A stretch of DNA of 64,000 nt from assembly GCF_000367365.1 (NCBI RefSeq), contig NZ_BARF01000102.1, forward strand, positions 1 to 64,000. The letters are read 5' to 3'. This document shows positions 26,401-33,104 of the stretch, one piece after another (the first letter of the stretch is position 1; each line of letters begins with the position of its first letter). This DNA is from Streptomyces prunicolor NBRC 13075 (GTDB taxonomy: Bacteria; Actinomycetota; Actinomycetes; Streptomycetales; Streptomycetaceae). The translations under genes and the position numbers were made by a program. The notes below the pieces were generated by a model. It made no database searches and was not told the origin of the DNA. It saw only the letters and a program-made list of their open reading frames with translations.

Positions 26401-27449
26401 GCGTCCACTGCAACGGCCGCGGTGTCATCGTGCACATGGAGCAGCCGACCTCGGTCGGTGGCGGCGGCAAGCGCAAGCGGCGCGGGCGCGGTGGTGACGG
26501 GAGTGGGCAGGACGCCCACGACACGCACGACGGTCACGACACGCACGAGCACGACCACGAGTCCGACGAGGTCGAGACCGAGGCGGAGGTGGCGGCCGAG
26601 GTCGCCATGCCGGTGCCGTTCACGGAGACCGAGTTCAGGCCCGACGAGGACCTGTACAGCAGCGCCGCCGAGGCGGAGGCCGCGGCCACCCGGGGTGGGC
26701 GTTCGCGGCGCCGGACGAGCCGGCGGGCGTCGGCTCCGGCCGGTGCGCCGAGGGCCGAGGCCCGTGAGGCGCGGCAGTCGCGCGAGGTCCGCGAGGAGGC
26801 CGAGCCGGCCGCTGTCGCGCAGGCCGCGCCCGTCGCCGTGGAGGACCCGGTCGTCGAGGCTCCGGTCGCTGTCGAAGCGCCTGTGGCCGTCGAGGCTCCG
26901 GTGGTCGACGATGCCGCGCCCAAGGGGCGTACGCGCCGTCGTGCGACCCGTAAGGCGACCGCGCCCGCCGGGTCTCCGGCGGGGTCCGAGGAGGCCGCCG
27001 TCGTGACGGTCACCGAGGCCGCCGCGCCGGTCGTCGTCGAGACGCCCGCGCCCGTCGAGCAGCCCGAGGTGCCTGCTGAGAGTGCGGCTCCGGCCCGCCC
27101 GCGGCGTCGTGCCGTGCGCAAGGCCACCGCACCGACCGCGTCCGAGGAGGCGGCCGTCACGGTCGTACCGTCGGCCGTGGTGGAGGAGGCCCCGGTCGCC
27201 GAGGCAGCCGTAGCGGCTGATGTCGAGGGCGAGGCTCCGGCCAAGAAGACGGCCGCTCGTAAGGCGGCCAAGAAGGCCCCGGCGAAGAAGGCGGCTGCCA
27301 AGAAGACGGCGGCCACCAAGACCGCGGCCAAGAAGACGGCCGCGAAGAAGACGACGGCCAAGAAGGCCGCCAAGACCACGTCGAAGAAGACCGCGGCGGC
27401 GGAGCAGACGAGCCCGTCCTCCGTCACCGCCTCCACCGACGAGGGCTGA
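23430..27449 (+). CDS. rne: Ribonuclease E/G with long Arg- and Lys-rich arms
   Basis: This endoribonuclease starts mRNA decay and processes stable RNA. The catalytic core sits in the middle: an S1 domain near residues 610-700 (SYVGNVYLGKVQNVLPSMEAA), the DNase-like metal site near 883-895 (MIVIDVNTGKFTG) and a Zn-link cysteine pair near 990 (ETCVHCNGRG). About 580 residues before and 330 after the core are low-complexity. They hold seven copies of a basic motif, RRRATRRVSAPAG, separated by acidic Val/Ala/Glu stretches. The C-terminus ends in histone-like AAKKTAAKK repeats. Central placement of the core is the known streptomycete layout. A 263-bp leader precedes it and could support autoregulation. 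Confidence 0.95.
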   Translation: MLEPTEPAEGSELNTPSDTLPPRRRRRAASRPAGPPAAPEGAVENSAPAIPAEVSEAEEKSGADESVDAPAAVATPVAEEAAPAGRARRRATRRVSAPAGAPEASEVPEAAGIVVLAVAAASPAAVEETAPPVESDGDAAPPRTRRRATRRVTAPETVAPAAVAEPVEEPEAAPVVAEAPAVVEPVVAEEAAAPAGRTRRRATRKVSAPAGAPEASDVPEAAESVAVTEEVTEGSAAAVSDEDAAPRRSRRRATRRVSAPAGTPVGEEAPVNDETPADTAETNTAAEVPAEDSGPRRRRRSVRTAAGGFSAPAPKNGNSAEDEDGPRRPRRPAVAVFQAPVFTEPMFQTPERAAAAAAAEAVEDDEEEVVVAEPVAVEVVEEETGGRRRRRRRGAAFEAEPDAPAVVEAVVVEEEPEEADEAEDSADGDEAEETGSRRRRRRGGRRRRRGESATGEDEGEDGEEYAAEQVAQDAEDTAEQVEEDAEEADDDQGGSGSSSSRRRRRRRRRAGDSGGESETPASTDDPERTVVKVREPRAKKDEHPSDEVQSIKGSTRLEAKKQRRREGREQGRRRVPIITEAEFLARREAVERVMVVRQSGERTQIGVLEDGVLVEHYVNKEQSTSYVGNVYLGKVQNVLPSMEAAFIDIGKGRNAVLYAGEVNFEALGMANGPRRIESALKSGQSVLVQVTKDPIGHKGARLTSQVSLPGRYLVYVPEGSMTGISRKLPDTERARLKTILKKIVPEDAGVIVRTAAEGASEDELSRDVERLQAQWEDIQKKSKSGGSSNAPTLLYGEPDMTVRVVRDIFNEDFTKVIVSGDEAWDTIHGYVSHVAPDLADRLSRWTSEVDVFATYRIDEQLMKALDRKVWLPSGGSLVIDKTEAMIVIDVNTGKFTGQGGNLEETVTRNNLEAAEEIVRQLRLRDLGGIVVIDFIDMVLESNRDLVLRRLLECLGRDRTKHQVAEVTSLGLVQMTRKRVGQGLLESFSETCVHCNGRGVIVHMEQPTSVGGGGKRKRRGRGGDGSGQDAHDTHDGHDTHEHDHESDEVETEAEVAAEVAMPVPFTETEFRPDEDLYSSAAEAEAAATRGGRSRRRTSRRASAPAGAPRAEAREARQSREVREEAEPAAVAQAAPVAVEDPVVEAPVAVEAPVAVEAPVVDDAAPKGRTRRRATRKATAPAGSPAGSEEAAVVTVTEAAAPVVVETPAPVEQPEVPAESAAPARPRRRAVRKATAPTASEEAAVTVVPSAVVEEAPVAEAAVAADVEGEAPAKKTAARKAAKKAPAKKAAAKKTAATKTAAKKTAAKKTTAKKAAKTTSKKTAAAEQTSPSSVTASTDEG

Positions 27450-27460
27450 ACCCCGGGCGG

Positions 27461-27489
27461 GTGCGGCTGGTCCATGTGACCAGTCGCAC
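27461..27489 (+). terminator. Hairpin after rne
   Basis: GTGCGGCTGGT pairs with ACCAGTCGCAC (11 bp with one G-U) around a 7-base loop. There is no U tract, which is common for GC-rich actinomycete terminators. It lies 11 bases after the rne stop. Confidence 0.55.
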
Positions 27490-27506
27490 TCCCCACCGGG
27501 CCCGGT

Positions 27507-27536
27507 TTGACCCGTTCGGCTGCGGCCCCGTAACCT
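27507..27536 (+). promoter_or_regulatory. Promoter of the rplU-rpmA operon
   Basis: TTGACC at 27507-27512 and TAACCT at 27531-27536 are 18 bp apart, a good match to the housekeeping-sigma consensus. Transcription would start near 27543, giving a leader of about 137 bases before L21. Confidence 0.65.
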
Positions 27537-27544
27537 TGACTGTC

Positions 27545-27567
27545 GGCGTGTCCACTGGTGACACGCC
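27545..27567 (+). promoter_or_regulatory. Hairpin at the start of the L21 leader
   Basis: GGCGTGTC and GACACGCC form a perfect 8-bp stem with a 7-base loop, right after the predicted transcription start. It may stabilise the 5' end or belong to a ribosomal-protein leader structure; autoregulation by L21 or L27 is a guess. Confidence 0.4.
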
Positions 27568-27679
27568 ACATCCCCGTAAACCTCTTCCTCCCGGGCGTGT
27601 TCCGTCGGGAGAGGCCGTCTGCTCTGCAGGGCGGCTGGACTGCGGGGGTGCCGTCCCTGAGTTAGAGAGTGAGATCAGC

Positions 27680-28000
27680 GTGTACGCCATCGTGCGCAGC
27701 GGTGGTCGCCAGCACAAGGTTGCTGTCGGCGACATCGTTGAGGTTGACAAGATTTCCACTGCCAAGGTTGGCGACACGGTCGAGCTCTCGACCCTGCTCG
27801 TTGTCGACGGCGACGCTGTGACCAGCGACCCGTGGGTACTGGCCGGCATCAAGGTCCAGGCCGAGATCGTGGACCACCACAAGGGCGTCAAGATCGACAT
27901 CCTTCGGTACAAGAACAAGACCGGTTACCGCCGTCGTCAGGGCCACCGCCAGCAGTACACGGCGATCAAGGTCACTGAGATCCCCGCGGCTGCGAAGTAA
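27680..28000 (+). CDS. rplU: 50S ribosomal protein L21
   Basis: The 106-residue protein reads MYAIVRSGGRQHKVAVGD and ends with KNKTGYRRRQGHRQQYTAIKVTEI, which is diagnostic of L21. It binds 23S rRNA in the large subunit. The GTG at 27680 gives the universal MYAIV start; an upstream frame extension to 27461 is non-coding leader. rpmA follows after 14 bp, the conserved rplU-rpmA-obg order. Confidence 0.98.
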   Translation: MYAIVRSGGRQHKVAVGDIVEVDKISTAKVGDTVELSTLLVVDGDAVTSDPWVLAGIKVQAEIVDHHKGVKIDILRYKNKTGYRRRQGHRQQYTAIKVTEIPAAAK

Positions 28001-28014
28001 GGGACTGAGGAGAG

Positions 28015-28269
28015 ATGGCACACAAGAAGGGCGCATCGTCCACCCGGAACGGTCGCGACTCCAATGCCCAGCGGCTCGGCGTGAAGCGCTTCGGCGGTCA
28101 GGTCGTCAACGCTGGTGAGATCCTGGTCCGCCAGCGCGGCACCCACTTCCACCCCGGTTCGGGCGTCGGCCGTGGCGGCGACGACACGCTGTTCGCGCTG
28201 AACGCCGGTGCGGTGGAGTTCGGTACGCACCGTGGCCGCAAGGTCGTGAACATCGTTCCGGTCGCCTGA
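28015..28269 (+). CDS. rpmA: 50S ribosomal protein L27
   Basis: The 84-residue protein begins MAHKKGASSTRNGRDS, the peptidyl-transferase-centre tail of L27, without the Firmicutes-type cleaved N-terminal extension. GRGGDDTLFAL and FGTHRGRKVVNI complete the family pattern. A TGAGGAGAG ribosome site overlaps the gap after rplU. A tandem duplication and a strong terminator follow. Confidence 0.98.
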   Translation: MAHKKGASSTRNGRDSNAQRLGVKRFGGQVVNAGEILVRQRGTHFHPGSGVGRGGDDTLFALNAGAVEFGTHRGRKVVNIVPVA

Positions 28270-28271
28270 GA

Positions 28272-28325
28272 CATCAGGTAGCTGATTCAGGCAACTGGCA
28301 TCAGGTGGCTGATTCAGGCAACTGA
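28272..28325. repeat. 27-bp tandem duplication after rpmA
   Basis: Two adjacent 27-bp copies, CATCAGGTRGCTGATTCAGG followed by CAACTGR, lie at 28272-28298 and 28299-28325 and differ at two positions. They start 2 bases after the rpmA stop and sit just before the terminator, so they lengthen its 3' untranslated region. Confidence 0.85.
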
Positions 28326-28340
28326 TCGGAAGCTTTCGCG

Positions 28341-28390
28341 AGGCGGACCTCACTTCCCTTCCGGGAAGCGGGTCCGCCTTTCGCGTGTTT
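28341..28390 (+). terminator. Terminator of rplU-rpmA
   Basis: AGGCGGACC pairs with GGTCCGCCT, and inside it TTCCC pairs with GGGAA; the right arm runs into TTTCG. Obg therefore probably has its own promoter in the 64 bases that follow. Confidence 0.75.
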
Positions 28391-28454
28391 CTACTGGTAG
28401 CAGCACGTAGCTGCGCCCCTAAGACTTTCTTGTACGTAACTGGAGGCACATCCC

Positions 28455-29891
28455 ATGACCACCTTCGTGGACCGCGTCGAGCTGCATGTCGCCGCGGGTA
28501 ACGGAGGCCACGGCTGTGCCTCCGTCCACCGTGAGAAGTTCAAGCCGCTCGGCGGCCCGGACGGCGGCAACGGTGGAAGGGGTGGGGATGTCATCCTCAT
28601 CGTCGACCAGTCCGTGACCACGCTGCTCGACTACCACCATTCCCCGCACCGCAAGGCCACCAACGGCAAGCCCGGCGAGGGCGGCAACCGCTCCGGCAAG
28701 GACGGCACGGACCTGGTCCTGCCGGTCCCGGACGGCACGGTCGTGATGGACGGCGCGGGCAACGTGCTGGCCGACCTGGTCGGCCACGGCACGTCGTACG
28801 TCGCCGCGCAGGGCGGCCGGGGCGGCCTCGGCAACGCGGCGCTGTCCTCGGCCCGCCGCAAGGCGCCGGGCTTCGCACTCCTCGGCGTCCCCGGCGACCT
28901 CCAGGACATCGTCCTGGAGCTGAAGACGGTCGCCGACGTGGCCCTGGTCGGCTACCCGAGCGCCGGCAAGTCCTCGCTGATCTCCGTGCTGAGCGCGGCG
29001 AAGCCGAAGATCGCCGACTACCCGTTCACGACTCTCGTTCCGAACCTCGGCGTGGTGACGGCCGGCGAGACGGTCTACACGATCGCCGACGTCCCCGGCC
29101 TCATCCCCGGCGCCAGCCAGGGCAAGGGCCTCGGCCTGGAGTTCCTGCGCCACGTGGAGCGCTGCAGCGTTCTCGTGCACATCCTGGACACGGCGACGCT
29201 GGAGTCCGAGCGCGACCCGATCTCCGACCTCGACATGATCGAGGAGGAGCTGAAGCAGTACGGCGGTCTCGACCGGCGCCCGCGCATGGTCGTCCTCAAC
29301 AAGATCGACGTACCCGACGGCAAGGACCTGGCCGAGATGGTGCGGCCGGACCTGGAATCCCGCGGCTACCGCGTCTTCGAGGTGTCGGCGGTCGCGCACA
29401 CGGGACTGCGTGAACTCTCCTTCGCGCTCGCGGAGTTGATCGCCGCGTCGCGTGCCGCGAAGCCGCAGGAGGAGGCGACCCGGATCGTCATCCGCCCGAA
29501 GGCGGTCGACGACAGCGGCTTCACCGTCGTACAGGAGGAGGACGGCCTCTTCCGCGTGCGCGGCGAGAAGCCCGAACGCTGGGTCCGTCAGACCGACTTC
29601 AGCAACGACGAGGCCGTCGGCTACCTCGCCGACCGCCTCAACCGCCTCGGCGTCGAGCAGTCCCTGATGAAGGCGGGCGCCCGCTCCGGCGACGGCGTCG
29701 CGATCGGCCCCGAGGACAACGCGGTCGTCTTCGACTGGGAGCCGACGGTGATGGCGGGCGCGGAGATGCTGGGCCGGCGTGGCGAGGACCACCGGCTCGA
29801 CGAGCCGCGGCCGGCGACGCAGCGGCGTCGGGACAAGCAGGCCGAACGGGACGACGCGACCCAGGAGTTCAACGACTTCAAGCCGTTCTGA
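28455..29891 (+). CDS. obgE: GTPase Obg
   Basis: Obg is a ribosome-associated GTPase linked to growth state, and to differentiation in Streptomyces. The 478-residue protein has the glycine-rich Obg fold (residues about 1-158, VAAGNGGHGCASVHREK), the G domain with P-loop GYPSAGKSS near 168, DVPGLIPGA as G3 and NKID as G4, and the actinomycete OCT domain near 345-425. GGAGG-like CTGGAGGCAC precedes the ATG. A perfect 10-bp terminator stem follows. Confidence 0.97.
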   Translation: MTTFVDRVELHVAAGNGGHGCASVHREKFKPLGGPDGGNGGRGGDVILIVDQSVTTLLDYHHSPHRKATNGKPGEGGNRSGKDGTDLVLPVPDGTVVMDGAGNVLADLVGHGTSYVAAQGGRGGLGNAALSSARRKAPGFALLGVPGDLQDIVLELKTVADVALVGYPSAGKSSLISVLSAAKPKIADYPFTTLVPNLGVVTAGETVYTIADVPGLIPGASQGKGLGLEFLRHVERCSVLVHILDTATLESERDPISDLDMIEEELKQYGGLDRRPRMVVLNKIDVPDGKDLAEMVRPDLESRGYRVFEVSAVAHTGLRELSFALAELIAASRAAKPQEEATRIVIRPKAVDDSGFTVVQEEDGLFRVRGEKPERWVRQTDFSNDEAVGYLADRLNRLGVEQSLMKAGARSGDGVAIGPEDNAVVFDWEPTVMAGAEMLGRRGEDHRLDEPRPATQRRRDKQAERDDATQEFNDFKPF

Positions 29892-29971
29892 CAGACCCGC
29901 CCGGCGCCTTGCCCGCGCCGGTGCTCGTCCGTTCGGCGTGAAGATCATTCGTCGGCGTGACCAAAGTGGCT

Positions 29972-30006
29972 GAGACCCGTTGCTCTCGGAGTAACGGGTC
30001 TCTTGC
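29972..30006 (+). terminator. Terminator after obgE
   Basis: GAGACCCGTT and AACGGGTCTC form a perfect 10-bp stem with an 11-base loop, followed by TTG. It closes the obg transcript before phoD. Confidence 0.75.
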
Positions 30007-30116
30007 TGTGCGCTCATTTGTCATGGACGCGATACTTACTGTTCAACGGGCGGGACTCCGCGCACTGTGAGGCTTCCAAGTGACCCAAGAGGCCAACGTC
30101 GCAAGGGAGTTCACCG

Positions 30117-31667
30117 ATGACCGGAGCCGTATCACCCGATCGACGACGTTTTCTCGCGGCCGGTGCGGCGGTGCTGGGGGCCGCCGCCTCCGCCCAGCTC
30201 TGGCTGCCGACCTCCGCCCGGGCTGCCGAAACCCCGCTGCCCGACGGGGTGTTCAGCCTCGGTATCGCCTCCGGCGACCCGCTGCCCGACGGCATCGTGC
30301 TGTGGACGCGGCTCGCCCCGGACCCGCTGAACGGCGGCGGGATGCCGGACCAGGTGGTCTCCGTGGAGTGGGAAATCGCGGAGGACGAACGCTTCAGAAA
30401 GCACGTGCGCCGCGGAATCGCGCCCGCCCGGCCCGAGTACGGGCACAGCGTTCACGTGGATGTACGGGGACTGCGCCCGGGCCGTGACTACTGGTACCGC
30501 TTCCGCGTCAGCGGGCAGCTCTCCGCCACCGGACGCACCCGCACCGCGCCCCACGCGAACAGCTCCGGCGGCCGACTGCGCGTCGCGCTCGCCTCCTGCC
30601 AGAACTGGCAGAACGGCTACTTCACGCCGTACGCCGACATGCTGTCCCAGGACCCCGACTTCGTGCTCTTCGTCGGCGACTACATCTACGAGTCGGCGCC
30701 GTCGAACGCGGGGCCGCGTCGGCACGAGGGGGCGGGGGAGCCGTACAGCCTGGTCCAGTACCGCAACCGGTACGCGCAGTACCGCACCGACCCTGACCTC
30801 CTCGCCATGCACGCCAACACCCCCTGGGTCGTGACCTTCGACGACCACGAGGTGGACAACGACTGGGCGGGGGAGATCCCGCAGGACCCCGCCCAGCAGT
30901 CGCACGACGCGTTCGTCGCGCGGCTGATCGCGGCCTTCCAGGCGTACTACGAGCACATGCCGGTGCGCGCGAGCGCCGTGCCGAACGGGCCGCACATCCA
31001 GATGTACCGGCGGCTCGAATTCGGTCGGCTGATGCGGCTCAACGTCCTGGACACCCGGCAGTTCCGCAGCGACCAGGCGACCACGCAGGCCGGCGCCGAG
31101 GACCCGGCGATGACCATGATGGGCGCCGAGCAGAAGGCGTGGCTGCTGAAAGGGCTGCGGCACTCGCCCGCCCGTTGGAACGTCATCGCCTCGCAGATCA
31201 TGATGGCCGAGACCGACATCCTGCTCGGTGCGGGCAAGCAGTGGTTCTACGACGCCTGGGACGGCTACCAGGTCGAACGCAACGCCCTGCTGGAGGACTT
31301 CAAGTCGATCCGCAACCCCGTGGTGCTCAGCGGCGACCGGCACCTCACGATGATCAGCGATCTGAAGGAGGACTTCGCCGATCCGGACTCCGACGTCGTC
31401 GGCGCCGAGTTCGTCGGCACGTCCATCTCCAGCAACGGCGACCAGGACCAGGCCGCCTTCCACGCCCAGTGGGACCCGCTGATGGCGGACAACCCGCACT
31501 GGAAGGTGATCGACGCCCACCGCGGCTACCACCTGTTCGACATCCGCAAGGACGGCATCGACGCGCAGGTGCGGGTCGTGGACACCGTGCTCAAGCCCAC
31601 GGCGACGCCGAGCACGTACGCCTCACTCCGGGTGGAGTCGGACGACCCGGGCGTCAGCGTCGTATAG
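30117..31667 (+). CDS. phoD: Secreted alkaline phosphatase D
   Basis: The 516-residue protein begins with a Tat signal (SPDRRRFLAAGAAVLGAAASA) cut near residue 40, so it is exported folded. The PhoD N-terminal domain (FSLGIASGDPLPDGIVLWTRL) and the metal-binding catalytic domain follow. Motifs include ASCQNWQNGYFTPYADM, FVGDYIYE, TFDDHEVDNDW and VVLSGDRHL. It hydrolyses phosphate esters, including phosphodiesters such as teichoic acid in Bacillus, using calcium and iron. The ribosome site is AAGGGAG. PhoP control is known for Streptomyces phoD genes; I see only one PHO-like heptamer, GTTCAAC near 30041, so regulation is not established here. Confidence 0.93.
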   Translation: MTGAVSPDRRRFLAAGAAVLGAAASAQLWLPTSARAAETPLPDGVFSLGIASGDPLPDGIVLWTRLAPDPLNGGGMPDQVVSVEWEIAEDERFRKHVRRGIAPARPEYGHSVHVDVRGLRPGRDYWYRFRVSGQLSATGRTRTAPHANSSGGRLRVALASCQNWQNGYFTPYADMLSQDPDFVLFVGDYIYESAPSNAGPRRHEGAGEPYSLVQYRNRYAQYRTDPDLLAMHANTPWVVTFDDHEVDNDWAGEIPQDPAQQSHDAFVARLIAAFQAYYEHMPVRASAVPNGPHIQMYRRLEFGRLMRLNVLDTRQFRSDQATTQAGAEDPAMTMMGAEQKAWLLKGLRHSPARWNVIASQIMMAETDILLGAGKQWFYDAWDGYQVERNALLEDFKSIRNPVVLSGDRHLTMISDLKEDFADPDSDVVGAEFVGTSISSNGDQDQAAFHAQWDPLMADNPHWKVIDAHRGYHLFDIRKDGIDAQVRVVDTVLKPTATPSTYASLRVESDDPGVSVV

Positions 31668-31718
31668 AGGCTGTCGTGGAGAAGTTGTCGTAGCGAGGTT
31701 TGTGAACCCTGTGTGGCC

Positions 31719-31754
31719 GGAGCCTGGGACTCATCTGTGTCCCAGGCTCCTCTC
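31719..31754 (+). terminator. Terminator after phoD
   Basis: GGAGCCTGGGAC and GTCCCAGGCTCC form a perfect 12-bp stem with an 8-base loop, followed by TCTC. Confidence 0.8.
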
Positions 31755-31792
31755 AGGTCAAACTCAGGAACAACTCTTACCGTCCGTTAACC

Positions 31793-32956
31793 ATGGAGAC
31801 GGATTGTATTAAGGAAGCGCTGCCCGCCGGCACCCGGCTGTTGCACATCGGCCCGCACAAGACCGGGACCACCGCGATCCAGGGCGCGCTGTTCGCCGCG
31901 AAGGACACGATGCCCGCGCACGGTGTCGACTTCCCCGCGCACAGCAGGCACCCGATGGAAGCGGCCCTCGCCGCCTGCGCCCGGCCCGCGATGATGGGCG
32001 ACACCGCGCCCACCGACAAACACTGGACGCGTCTCCTCGACGCGGTGCGGGCCACCGGCGACCGCACCTCGGTGATCAGCAGCGAGTTCTTCGCCGACGC
32101 CGAGGACGACGAGACGGTCGCCCGGATCGTGGAGCAGCTCGGCGGCGAGCGCGTGCACATCCTGATCACCCTGCGCCCGCTGGCGCGGATCATGCCCTCG
32201 CAGTGGCAGCAGTACGTGCAGAACGGCCTGCGCATGGGCTACGACAACTGGCTGGAGCACATGCTCCGCAAGGCGCCCTACGAGCAGCCCAACCCCAGCT
32301 TCTGGCGCCGTCACCGGCACGACCGGCTGGTGGAGCGCTGGACGCGGGCCGTGGGTCCCGAGCGCATGACCGTCGTCGTGGTCGACGACAGCGACCGGGA
32401 CGGGCTGCTGCGCACCTTCGAGGCGCTGCTCGGACTGCCCGCGAATCTCCTGCGGCCGGTTCCGGACGCGGCGAACCGTTCTCTCACCCTCGCCGAGACC
32501 GAAATGCTGCGGAAGCTCAACGTCGAATTCCGCGGCAATGGGCTCCCCGACGAGCTGTATTCCAAGCTCGTGCGCAACGGCGCGGTCATGCATATGAAGA
32601 ATGCGTGCAGCCCGACTCCGCAGGACGTGAAGATCACCACGCCTCAGTGGGCGATCGAGGCCGCGGGCGCGATCGGCGCCGAGATGGCCGGGACGATCGC
32701 CGCCACGGGCGTACGGGTCGTAGGGGACACGTCACTGCTTTCGGCCGTACCGGAGGCTGTGGCCAAGGTGTCCGGGGCGCCGCGGATCGCGCCCGACGTG
32801 GCCGCGCAGGCGCTCTACGGGGCGCTCGCGGCGGTCGCGGCGGCGCCCGTGCGGCATACCACGCCGGCGAAGGCGCGGACGGTTCACCAGACCTCGTCGA
32901 AGGAACTCGTACGGGTTCTCGGTCACCGTTGCCTGAAGAAGTTGCGGCGCCGCTGA
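31793..32956 (+). CDS. Sulfotransferase-like protein
   Basis: The 387-residue protein begins with a phosphosulfate-binding loop, LLHIGPHKTGTTAIQ, near residues 16-30. RTSVISSEFFADAE and ILITLRPLARIMPSQWQQYVQ correspond to the 3'-phosphate-binding region of sulfotransferases. Its acceptor is unknown. Because it stands at the head of a set of cell-wall glycopolymer genes, a role in decorating an exported polymer is an inference. No ribosome site precedes the ATG at 31793. The last 70 residues are low-complexity and basic. Confidence 0.78.
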   Translation: METDCIKEALPAGTRLLHIGPHKTGTTAIQGALFAAKDTMPAHGVDFPAHSRHPMEAALAACARPAMMGDTAPTDKHWTRLLDAVRATGDRTSVISSEFFADAEDDETVARIVEQLGGERVHILITLRPLARIMPSQWQQYVQNGLRMGYDNWLEHMLRKAPYEQPNPSFWRRHRHDRLVERWTRAVGPERMTVVVVDDSDRDGLLRTFEALLGLPANLLRPVPDAANRSLTLAETEMLRKLNVEFRGNGLPDELYSKLVRNGAVMHMKNACSPTPQDVKITTPQWAIEAAGAIGAEMAGTIAATGVRVVGDTSLLSAVPEAVAKVSGAPRIAPDVAAQALYGALAAVAAAPVRHTTPAKARTVHQTSSKELVRVLGHRCLKKLRRR

Positions 32957-32969
32957 GCGCGTCATCGTT

Positions 32970-33050
32970 CGGTTACCGGCAGTGCAAGATGAATGACAGG
33001 TGTCGCGCACATATGCGGTGGAGGTCACTCGCCTTGCACTGCGGTAACCG
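32970..33050. promoter_or_regulatory. Widely spaced inverted repeat upstream of the glycopolymer genes
   Basis: The sequence CGGTTACCGGCAGTGCAAG at 32970-32988 returns as the reverse complement, with one base missing, at 33033-33050. The 44 bases between are not symmetrical. It lies between the sulfotransferase-like gene and the CDP-ribitol-type gene. Two half-sites at this spacing suit a looping or tandem-binding regulator; an RNA hairpin is also possible. Confidence 0.5.
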
Positions 33051-33104
33051 CGAGTGGGACCATTTGCGAGTTCCCCATTGTCCCGAGGTAGGTCAAGGTC
33101 ACCT

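Noticed and set aside
23715..27569. A 1284-codon open frame on the minus strand opposite rne
   Set aside because: It is a composition effect of GC-rich third positions in the repetitive rne gene; it shows no domain and rne is certain on the other strand.
30030..30116. PHO box before phoD
   Set aside because: Only one convincing GTTCA-type heptamer was seen; a PhoP site needs at least two direct repeats at 11-bp spacing.
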